This document shows positions 1 through 6,870 of a DNA stretch of 64,000 nucleotides, in pieces. The notes below the pieces were generated by a model. It made no database searches. It was not told the DNA's origin and was given only the letters and a program-made list of their open reading frames with translations. Source of the DNA: an uncultured Muribaculaceae bacterium (GTDB taxonomy: Bacteria; Bacteroidota; Bacteroidia; Bacteroidales; Muribaculaceae); assembly GCA_910586565.1 (NCBI GenBank), contig CAJUIT010000006.1, forward strand, positions 62,001 through 126,000. The letters run 5' to 3'. Position 1 is the stretch's first letter, and each line of letters begins with the position of its first letter. Both the position numbers and the translations under genes were made by a program.

Positions 1-795
1 GCGGTTAAGGAACAGTCGAGCGGACTCTATGCCCAACAGCTCGCCGAGCGTGGATTCCTCACAATCGCTTTCGACCCCTCATTTACCGGCGAAAGCGGCG
101 GAATGCCACGTCGCGTGGCATCACCCGACATTAATACCGAAGATTTTTCGGCAGCCGTTGATTTCCTCTCGGTGCAACCCGAAGTTGACGCCAACCGCAT
201 AGGCATTCTGGGAATATGCGGCTGGGGTGGCATTGCCCTGCAAGCTGCCATCAACGACCCTCGCATCAAGGCAACCGTAGCCTCCACCATGTACGACATG
301 ACCCGCGTGACAGCCAACGGCTATTTCGATGCCGACAACTCCGCCGACAAACGCAACGCCGCTCGCAAGGCTCTCGCCGCCCGTCGCACCGAGGATTACA
401 CCTCCGGCACCTATCAGCGCGCAGGCGGTGTGGTTGACCCGCTTCCCGACAATGCTCCTCAATTCGTCAAGGATTACCATGCCTACTATAAAACTCCCCG
501 CGGATTCCACCCCCGCAGCGGCAACTCCACCGACGGATGGAACATGACCTCACCCCTCCCCTTCATGAACTTCAAGTTCTTTGAATATGCCGACGAACTT
601 GAAAACGCAGTTCTCATCGTGCACGGCGACAAAGCCCACTCCTATTATTTCAGCAAAGACACATTCGCATTGCTCAAGGGTGACAACAAACAGATGCTCA
701 CCGTTAAAGGCGCTTCGCATTGCGACCTCTACGACCAGCTCGACATAATCCCTTTCAACGAAATCGCCGCATTCTATCTCAACTATCTGAAATAA
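1..795 (+). CDS. alpha/beta hydrolase, 5' end outside window
   Basis: The frame is open from base 1, so the start codon lies upstream; 264 residues are visible. The fold is that of a dienelactone-hydrolase-like alpha/beta hydrolase: a nucleophile-elbow sequence GICGWGG at visible residues 71-77, a probable acid in VHGDKAHS near residue 210 and a candidate catalytic His in GASHCDLYD near residue 240. Related proteins usually carry Ser two residues after the Cys (CxSGG); here that place is Trp, so Cys73 would have to be the nucleophile, or the protein has an altered mechanism. The substrate cannot be told. It ends just before a bidirectional hairpin and converges on rubrerythrin. The family is clear, the function is not. 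Confidence 0.8.
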   Translation, partial: AVKEQSSGLYAQQLAERGFLTIAFDPSFTGESGGMPRRVASPDINTEDFSAAVDFLSVQPEVDANRIGILGICGWGGIALQAAINDPRIKATVASTMYDMTRVTANGYFDADNSADKRNAARKALAARRTEDYTSGTYQRAGGVVDPLPDNAPQFVKDYHAYYKTPRGFHPRSGNSTDGWNMTSPLPFMNFKFFEYADELENAVLIVHGDKAHSYYFSKDTFALLKGDNKQMLTVKGASHCDLYDQLDIIPFNEIAAFYLNYLK

Positions 796-820
796 TAGCC
801 AGCCTCCCCGCTTAGACACA

Positions 821-858
821 AAAGGCGGTGTGTCATTTCATTTTGACACACCGCCTTG
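821..858. terminator. bidirectional terminator hairpin (repeat family A, copy A1)
   Basis: A perfect 14-bp stem (822-835 with 844-857) with AAAA on one side and GTTTT on the other lies between two convergent genes, so it can terminate both. The stem sequence GGCGGTGTGTCA is the same as in the dispersed repeat family A. The left flank (801-816) is the reverse complement of the right flank seen in other copies, and bases 858-893 are a decayed piece of the family A body in forward orientation. Confidence 0.75.
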
Positions 859-899
859 TTTTAATCCTTATGGTGAGGATGCTGTAAGAATACCTGCAA

Positions 900-1442
900 T
901 TAAAAGTTGCGGGCTTCAATTTCAAAGAAGCTCTGCGCATGGGCGCATACGGGGCAAGCGGCAGGAGCCTTTTTGCCAATCACAATGTGACCGCAGTTGC
1001 GGCAAATCCACACTGTGTCACCTTCACGCGAGAACACAATACCCTCTTCGATGTTCTGCAGCAGTCGGCGGTAGCGCTCCTCATGATGTCGCTCGATTGC
1101 CGCCACTGCTCTGAAACGATTGGCAATCTGAGTGAAACCTTCCTCATCGGCCTCGGCCGCCATGCGGTCATACATATCAGTCCACTCGTAGTTCTCACCC
1201 TCGGCTGCATCGCGCAGATTGGCCATAGTGTCGGGCATTTCACCTCCGTGGAGATACTTGAACCACAATTTTGCATGCTCTTTTTCATTTTGAGCAGTTT
1301 CTTCAAAAATTGCGGCAATCTGCTCAAAGCCCTCTTTACGTGCTTTTGAAGCGTAGAACGAATATTTGTTACGAGCCTGTGATTCCCCGGCAAAGGCTTC
1401 CATCAAATTTTTCTCGGTTTTTGTACCTTTTAAATCTTTCAT
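900..1442 (-). CDS. rbr: rubrerythrin
   Basis: This 180-residue protein has the normal rubrerythrin layout. An N-terminal ferritin-like four-helix domain carries the diiron ligands in EAFAGESQARNKY, NEKEHAKLWF and AIERHHEERY, and the C-terminal rubredoxin-like domain binds one iron through CRNCGH and CPVCAH. The family reduces hydrogen peroxide in the cytoplasm of anaerobes, taking electrons from rubredoxin or NADH reductases. It lies 72 bp downstream of a Fur/PerR-type regulator on the same strand, an arrangement known for peroxide-responsive perR-rbr loci, so regulation by that neighbour is likely. The 23 bp before the start are preceded by a 26-bp sequence also found upstream of serpin 2 and, in part, of the MFS gene. 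Confidence 0.95.
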   Translation of the reverse strand: MKDLKGTKTEKNLMEAFAGESQARNKYSFYASKARKEGFEQIAAIFEETAQNEKEHAKLWFKYLHGGEMPDTMANLRDAAEGENYEWTDMYDRMAAEADEEGFTQIANRFRAVAAIERHHEERYRRLLQNIEEGIVFSREGDTVWICRNCGHIVIGKKAPAACPVCAHAQSFFEIEARNF

Positions 1443-1463
1443 GTTGTTGAACGTTTTTTTGAG

Positions 1464-1491
1464 TTAAGTAGCTGGTTAAATTAAATGAATA
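1464..1491 (-). repeat. family B2 upstream element (rbr copy)
   Basis: Read on the minus strand, 1491 to 1466 matches 46590-46615 at 24 of 26 positions and has the same orientation towards a start codon (23 bp away here, 16 bp at serpin 2). The shared core is AATTTRACCAGCTACTT. It may be an operator or 5'-UTR element, or the end of a small mobile repeat. Confidence 0.55.
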
Positions 1492-1514
1492 AGCGGCCGC
1501 ACACGTTGGCTGAA

Positions 1515-1937
1515 TCATTCTGCCGATGTTAACGTGCAGTCGGGGCATAAACCCGCAAAGAACAAATCGGTTGCCTCCACCACAAATCCGGGCACAACAA
1601 TTTCATCAAGCCCCCGGGGGAGAGACATATCAAAAATTTTGCCGCAGCGCTTGCATCTGAAATGGCTGTGTGGAATCTGCAACGCGAGGTCGTAGCGGGT
1701 TGATGCGCTTTCAATTTCAAGTTCACGCAGAATTCCCGACTCCACAAGCGTATGCAACGAATTGTAAACCGTTGTTCGCGACACCGACGGGAAATTAACG
1801 GCCACAAAGCCGTAAACCTCATCGGCTGTGGGATGAGTCTTGTGATTCGCAACATACTCCAGCACCGCGAGCCTGTGAACCGACGGACGAACCTCGGCGC
1901 GGCGCAAGATATCGATCATCTGATTATTCGTGAGCAT
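1515..1937 (-). CDS. Fur-family transcriptional regulator, PerR-like
   Basis: This 140-residue protein has the usual Fur-family size and two-domain form: an N-terminal winged helix (roughly residues 1-85, with TADEVYGFV and SRTTVYNSLHTL as the recognition region) and a C-terminal dimerisation and metal domain. HSHFRCKRCGK and GLCPDC supply the paired CxxC structural zinc site. The family represses iron-uptake or peroxide-defence genes; lying directly upstream of rubrerythrin on the same strand suggests a peroxide sensor (PerR) rather than an iron-uptake Fur. The start at 1937 is supported by a canonical promoter 31 bp upstream. An 8-bp inverted repeat across this promoter could be its own operator. 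PerR versus Fur cannot be settled from sequence alone. Confidence 0.88.
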   Translation of the reverse strand: MLTNNQMIDILRRAEVRPSVHRLAVLEYVANHKTHPTADEVYGFVAVNFPSVSRTTVYNSLHTLVESGILRELEIESASTRYDLALQIPHSHFRCKRCGKIFDMSLPRGLDEIVVPGFVVEATDLFFAGLCPDCTLTSAE

Positions 1938-1953
1938 GATTCTTGATTAACAT

Positions 1954-1998
1954 AATTGAAACGATTACAAAGTTAGTAATAATTTCAATTTAAACAAA
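1954..1998 (-). promoter_or_regulatory. promoter and candidate autoregulatory operator of the Fur-type gene
   Basis: On the minus strand a TTTG (-33, 1998-1995), a 19-bp spacer and TAACTTTG (-7, 1975-1968) form a textbook Bacteroidetes promoter. A perfect 8-bp inverted repeat AATTGAAA/TTTCAATT (1954-1961 and 1983-1990) brackets the -7 element, where a repressor would block initiation. The operator role is an inference. Confidence 0.6.
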
Positions 1999-2136
1999 AT
2001 CCCGCAAATAAAAATTTGACTCAATTGCGGGTAGCAACCTTAAAACCGCTACTTTTTACAACTCCACAAAAAGCAGAAACCGCGCTATGCAACAGCAGTT
2101 TATACCATCCCAACCGCTACTTTTTTTGTATATTGA

Positions 2137-2168
2137 TTTGTTAAACACGTAATCTCTCACTAATTTTG
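2137..2168 (+). promoter_or_regulatory. promoter of the GH31 gene
   Basis: TTTG at 2137-2140, a 20-bp spacer and TAATTTTG at 2161-2168 match the Bacteroidetes -33/-7 consensus, 43 bp before the start codon. Two 13-bp direct repeats ACCGCTACTTTTT lie upstream at 2045-2057 and 2113-2125 and could bind an activator. Confidence 0.75.
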
Positions 2169-2211
2169 CAAAACAAACCCACAAATCGGGAAATAACCTA
2201 ATCAATATATC

Positions 2212-5200
2212 ATGAACATATTTCTGCTAAGAAGAATCATTGCGGTGGCAATTCTGGCCATAACCGCAAATCTCACCTCGTTGGCCACCGACCGGCTGAT
2301 GGTTGTTGGAGAGGCCACATGGGGAGGCTGGAGCCTCGACCGCACTTCCGTAATGATGCGCGATGCCGCCAACCCCGACATTTTCCGCTACACCGGATGG
2401 CTCGAAGCCGACAAAGAATTCAAATTCCTTGCCCAGGCACAATGGGATGGCGACGAATACCGCAACGCCTCCTCCGACCCCTACGAAATCGCCAAGCTTA
2501 TTCACTGCAACAACAGCAGCAATCCGGGCGACGGCAACCGCGACAACAAATTCAAGGTTAGCCAAAGCGCCAACTACACCATCACCTGCAACCTGTCGGA
2601 ACTGACAATTTCTGTTGAAAAAGCCGACTATCAGGCAGCCCCCATCCACCACAACGCACTCTATCTCGTGGGGAGCGCCACCCCCGGCGGCTGGGCACTC
2701 TACGAATCACTGCAACTGAATCAGGACGACACCGACCCGTTTCTTTTCTCTGCCCGCGTTTACCTCACCCCCGGCACATTCAAGATTGCAACCAACTGCT
2801 GGGCCGACTATGGCGAACAGAAATTCTACTTCCGCGATGCCGCCGATAGCAACCGCATCTCGGAGGATGGAAACGGCGACCGACAGTGGACAATTGAAAC
2901 CGCATCCGACTATATCGTAACCGTAAGCCTCACCGACGCAACAATTTCAATTACCCCCGACGACACCCCGCGCAACCTTCTCGGTGCATTCAAAAGTTGG
3001 GAACAGAACGGAAAATCGGTTGTAATCAACGGTGAAAACGGCACACTCACCCTCACCCCCTACAACGATTGCGTCATTAAGGTGTTCACCCGCCTTGCCG
3101 GCGACACAACACCCGAACGCCGCTCAATCACAGTGTTTGCAAGCCCCGAAGGAAACTTCACCGTTTCAGAAGATAGCGAAAACCTCTACCTCAGCACATC
3201 GGCCACCACGGTCACCGTGTCGAAAGATAACTGCCGAGCAAGCTTTGCCGACCGCTCGGGCAAAACCATTCTCAGCGAGAAAAACGGTCTCGACAATTTC
3301 ACGCTTCCCCGCACCGCCTCATTCGAGGGAATGCACGACGAAGCTTTCTACGGCGGTGGCTACAATGGAAAGCGAATCAACCACAACGGCACATCTCTGA
3401 CGATGGATAACCGCCAGACCGGCGGCTGGGACTGCACTTGGGATGCACCCCACAACATCTGCATCCCCTTCGTGGTATCGACAGGGGGGTATGGCCTTCT
3501 GTTCGACGACCACCACCGCAACTCTCGTCTAACACCCTCGGCGGCAGGCACAACCTACTCCACCAACAGCCCCACACCCATCGCCTACTACTATATCGGC
3601 GCCACCGACGGGTCGATGGCATCGGTGCTTGAAAACTACACCTTCCTCACAGGCCGTCAGGAACTCCCCCCGTTCTGGGCATTGGGCTACATGACCTCTC
3701 GCTACGGCTACCACTCGCAGGCCGAAGCCGAAGAGGTGGTGGCATCGGTAAAGAATGCCGGTCTCCCTCTCGATGCAATTGTATTCGACCTCTATTGGCA
3801 GGGTGAGGGGAACAACGGCATGGGCAACCTCGATTGGTACAAGCCTAAATTCCCCGATGCAAAGAAAATGATGGCCAATTTCAGCGAAAAGGGAGTGAAA
3901 ACCATCTGCATCACCGAACCGTTCTTCACCTCCGACTCACAAAACTACTCCGTTCTCAAAAGCAAGGGATATTTCGCCGACGACGATGTTTCCAACATGT
4001 CATGGCTCGGCTCAAATAAAGTAGGCCTCATCGACAGCTCCAATCCCGATGCTATGGACTGGATGTGGAATTTCTACAAAGCACGCACCGAAGAAGGCAT
4101 GGGAGGCTGGTGGCTCGACCTCGGCGAACCCGAAAGCCACGACGGCGATTCAAAGCATCAGGGTGGAACGGTCGACCAGGTTCACAACGAATTCGGCGAC
4201 CTCTGGACAAGCCGCGTTTATCAAGGCTACAAAGAAGATTTTCCCGATGTTCGCCCGTTCCTCATGCCCCGCGCAGGCACTGCAGGCATGCAACGCTACT
4301 CCACATTCCCCTGGTCGGGCGACATCAAGCGCTCTTTCCTCGGACTTGAAGCCCAGATTCCCGCACTGCTCAGTGCCGGCATGTCGGGCGTAGGCTATCT
4401 TGGCTGCGATGTGGGCGGCTTCAACGCCGACGGCGTGGGCACCCACCCGAAACTCTATCTCCGCTGGGTTGAGATGGCAACCTTCTCGCCGATGATGCGC
4501 ACCCATTCTCCCGAGCGCCCCGAGCCCTACCTCAGCGACTATGCAGAGGTGTTCGACGCCGTGAGCAAGCACATTCACCTGCGCTACAGCTACCTCCCCT
4601 ACACCTACACCCTTGCATGGGAAAACGCCACAAAGGGCACTCCCCTCGCACGTCCGCTCAATTTCCACGACACCCCCGACATGGCTGCCTCACCTTCGGG
4701 ATGCCGCGACCAATATCTGTGGGGACGCGACATAATGGTAGCTCCCGTTGTCACCGACAACACCACCCGCCGCTCTGTCACATTCCCCCAAGGCAACTGG
4801 GTTGACCTCAACGACATGACCAAAGTCTATGCCGGCGGCTCAACCATCGAATATGACGCGCCTCTCGAAAAGCTCCCCTATTTCGGTCGTGTAGGTTCGT
4901 TCATCACCCGCTACTCGCAGAGCACCTACACCACTACATCCGAAATCGACAACAGCCGTCTCACCGTCACCTACCTCATCCCGCGCGATGAAACTTCGGC
5001 AAGCTCCGTCAACCGCTCGGTGCTGTTCGACGACGACCACACCTCAACCGGCACTCTCGACTCGGGCAACTACCTCACCACAACTTTTGAAGGTGAGAAT
5101 GTAGCCGGCGGCCACGAAATCCGCATCAGTCACGCCGGCAGCTACACGGGCGCTCCCGCCACACGCACCTACACTTTCGTCATCCCGGGATACACAAAAC

Positions 5201-5658
5201 CCGTTAAAAGCGTGTCGGTTTCCGACAGCGAACTCCTGCAAGCCGCTACACGTGCCGATTTTGATGCCGCCGCCGATAATGCTTGGTTCCTCGACTCCGA
5301 CAACACCCTCTACCTGCGCAAATCACTCCCGACCAACGGCAACGCAACAATTGCTGTCAATGCCAATGAAACAGGCAGCCTCAACCGCGTTGAAGCGCTC
5401 GACGGCGCAGTGTTCGACTACTCACCCGTCACCGGCCTTTACTCCTATTCTCTCCCCGCCGGCACAACCGATGCCCGCCTTACAGTGGTGAGCATGAGCG
5501 GTTCGGTGGTAGCCGAACTCCCGCTCGACAGCTCCGCCTCATCAATTCGTCAGGTAGCCGTTCCCACCCTTTCAACCGGCATTTATCTCTCAATCCTGTC
5601 GGCCCACACATCGGGTGGAACCATGTCGAAACTAACAATCAAAACTCCCGTCCGATAA
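2212..5658 (+). CDS. secreted glycoside hydrolase family 31 (alpha-glucosidase type) with N-terminal starch-binding-like modules
   Basis: The protein has 1148 residues and an N-terminal signal peptide (about residues 1-25). Two SusE/SusF-like beta-sandwich modules follow (LMVVGEATWGGWS near residue 29 and LYLVGSATPGGWA near 150). The GH31 catalytic barrel has nucleophile Asp636 in GGWWLDLGEPE, probable acid/base Asp704 in FPWSGDIK and the conserved GCDVGGF motif. The C-terminus (LSTGIYLSIL followed by SKLTIK) resembles a type IX secretion sorting domain. Family knowledge points to hydrolysis of alpha-glucosidic bonds in starch or oligosaccharides at the cell surface or outside. It is a single-gene unit with its own promoter, and no SusC/SusD genes lie beside it. 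GH31 is certain; the exact substrate is not. Confidence 0.92.
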   Translation: MNIFLLRRIIAVAILAITANLTSLATDRLMVVGEATWGGWSLDRTSVMMRDAANPDIFRYTGWLEADKEFKFLAQAQWDGDEYRNASSDPYEIAKLIHCNNSSNPGDGNRDNKFKVSQSANYTITCNLSELTISVEKADYQAAPIHHNALYLVGSATPGGWALYESLQLNQDDTDPFLFSARVYLTPGTFKIATNCWADYGEQKFYFRDAADSNRISEDGNGDRQWTIETASDYIVTVSLTDATISITPDDTPRNLLGAFKSWEQNGKSVVINGENGTLTLTPYNDCVIKVFTRLAGDTTPERRSITVFASPEGNFTVSEDSENLYLSTSATTVTVSKDNCRASFADRSGKTILSEKNGLDNFTLPRTASFEGMHDEAFYGGGYNGKRINHNGTSLTMDNRQTGGWDCTWDAPHNICIPFVVSTGGYGLLFDDHHRNSRLTPSAAGTTYSTNSPTPIAYYYIGATDGSMASVLENYTFLTGRQELPPFWALGYMTSRYGYHSQAEAEEVVASVKNAGLPLDAIVFDLYWQGEGNNGMGNLDWYKPKFPDAKKMMANFSEKGVKTICITEPFFTSDSQNYSVLKSKGYFADDDVSNMSWLGSNKVGLIDSSNPDAMDWMWNFYKARTEEGMGGWWLDLGEPESHDGDSKHQGGTVDQVHNEFGDLWTSRVYQGYKEDFPDVRPFLMPRAGTAGMQRYSTFPWSGDIKRSFLGLEAQIPALLSAGMSGVGYLGCDVGGFNADGVGTHPKLYLRWVEMATFSPMMRTHSPERPEPYLSDYAEVFDAVSKHIHLRYSYLPYTYTLAWENATKGTPLARPLNFHDTPDMAASPSGCRDQYLWGRDIMVAPVVTDNTTRRSVTFPQGNWVDLNDMTKVYAGGSTIEYDAPLEKLPYFGRVGSFITRYSQSTYTTTSEIDNSRLTVTYLIPRDETSASSVNRSVLFDDDHTSTGTLDSGNYLTTTFEGENVAGGHEIRISHAGSYTGAPATRTYTFVIPGYTKPVKSVSVSDSELLQAATRADFDAAADNAWFLDSDNTLYLRKSLPTNGNATIAVNANETGSLNRVEALDGAVFDYSPVTGLYSYSLPAGTTDARLTVVSMSGSVVAELPLDSSASSIRQVAVPTLSTGIYLSILSAHTSGGTMSKLTIKTPVR

Positions 5659-5704
5659 CCCGCAACAAGCACTGAATCCTTAATAATATCCCCCTGAAAA
5701 CAGC

Positions 5705-5829
5705 AAAGGCGGTGTGTCAAAATTCATGACACACCGCCTTTTAGGTCTTAGCGGGGAGGGTACTGAGGTACGTGACCGAAACCGAATCCCGCAAGCGACG
5801 ACCCGGACGAGCCGTTATGACACACCCTC
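5705..5829. repeat. family A dispersed repeat, internally deleted copy A2
   Basis: A 15-bp perfect hairpin (5705-5719 with 5727-5741) followed by TTTT is fused to the right half of the repeat body; about 60 bases of the body present in full copies are missing. It lies between convergent genes and its right end (ACACACCCTC) abuts the oxyR stop codon. The hairpin should act as a two-way terminator. Confidence 0.85.
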
Positions 5830-6756
5830 TCACAACCTGATACCATTGCGCACCACCGCGCCGTCGAGCATTCCTGCCGGCATGAACTTCTTCAATGTAT
5901 CGGCAACGGTGTTGAGCATACGTTCCCTCACATAATCCTCTCGGATATACATCGACACCTTCCGCAACGAAAGATGGTCACCATCTATGCGGCGCACATT
6001 CTGCCGCTGTTCAGTCGAAAGCATGGGAAGATGCATCTCGGGGATAATTGTGTATCCCCCGTTCACATCAACAATCCTTATCAATGTGTCGATGTTTCCC
6101 GCTTCATAAACATGCCGTCGCCCTATTCTCCCCTTGCAGAAGCTGAAAGCGCTCTCGCGCAAACACTGCACCTCCTTCATCACCCACAGATGCTCATGCT
6201 CGAGTTGCTCGGGGCGGAACACCGGCAACCTGCGCTGACAACTCTCCGACATATAAACATAGAAGCGCTCGGTGTAGAGCGGAATCTCAAAAATGCCCTG
6301 CCGGCGATGCCCCGTTGTAGCTATACCCACATCAATCGTCCCCTCCCCAAGCGCTTTTATCATCGCTTCGGGGCGCATCTCCTCAACCGAAAGAACCACC
6401 TGCGGATAATCGGCAAGATAAATCCTTATGAAATCGGGGAGGAGGTATGGCGCCACACTCGGCCCCACCGACAAACGGAACTCCCCTGCAACCTCCCCCT
6501 TGCTTTCGCTAACCATCTCTTTGATGCGGCTTGCCTCCATCAGAATCAAGCGCGCCTGCTCTACAATTTTGGCTCCGATGCCGGTGGTTACCACCTTGCG
6601 GTTGGTGCGCTCGAAAAGTCGCACATCAAGTTCATCCTCAAGCTTGCCCACCATTCCGCTTAGAGTCGGCTGCGTGACATCAAGGGCTTCTGCGGCCTGA
6701 GCGAAGCTCCTGTATCGGTCAATAGCCACCACATATTTCAATTGCTGCAAAGTCAT
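5830..6756 (-). CDS. oxyR: OxyR, LysR-family hydrogen peroxide sensor
   Basis: This 308-residue LysR-type regulator has an N-terminal winged helix (residues 1-60, QAAEALDVTQPTLS) and an effector domain with the diagnostic redox pair Cys198 and Cys207 in CLRESAFSFC. These align with Cys199 and Cys208 of Escherichia coli OxyR at the same spacing. Family knowledge: peroxide forms a disulfide between these cysteines and the tetramer then activates peroxide-defence genes. It is divergent from a CoA-disulfide-reductase-like gene, and the intergenic region holds ATAG-N7-CTAT, half of the classical OxyR operator. The window also holds a Fur/PerR-type regulator, so two peroxide regulators may coexist. 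Confidence 0.93.
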   Translation of the reverse strand: MTLQQLKYVVAIDRYRSFAQAAEALDVTQPTLSGMVGKLEDELDVRLFERTNRKVVTTGIGAKIVEQARLILMEASRIKEMVSESKGEVAGEFRLSVGPSVAPYLLPDFIRIYLADYPQVVLSVEEMRPEAMIKALGEGTIDVGIATTGHRRQGIFEIPLYTERFYVYMSESCQRRLPVFRPEQLEHEHLWVMKEVQCLRESAFSFCKGRIGRRHVYEAGNIDTLIRIVDVNGGYTIIPEMHLPMLSTEQRQNVRRIDGDHLSLRKVSMYIREDYVRERMLNTVADTLKKFMPAGMLDGAVVRNGIRL

Positions 6757-6778
6757 GATTCCACCAACTGCTTCATTA

Positions 6779-6844
6779 ATAGTTTTTATCTATGCAAAGA
6801 TAAGGAAAAGCATTTGTTTATCTATCACGCACAGAGTACCTTTG
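6779..6844 (+). promoter_or_regulatory. oxyR/CoADR divergent control region: OxyR half-operator and promoter
   Basis: ATAG (6779-6782), seven bases, then CTAT (6790-6793) is an exact half of the OxyR consensus. TTATCTAT occurs twice (6786-6793 and 6818-6825) with AGATAA between them, giving an AGATAA/TTATCT inverted repeat. The plus-strand promoter has TTTG (6813-6816), a 20-bp spacer and TACCTTTG (6837-6844), 26 bp before the start at 6871. OxyR action here is inferred. Confidence 0.65.
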
Positions 6845-6870
6845 TGCAGAAACAAAACAAAATCAAGCTT

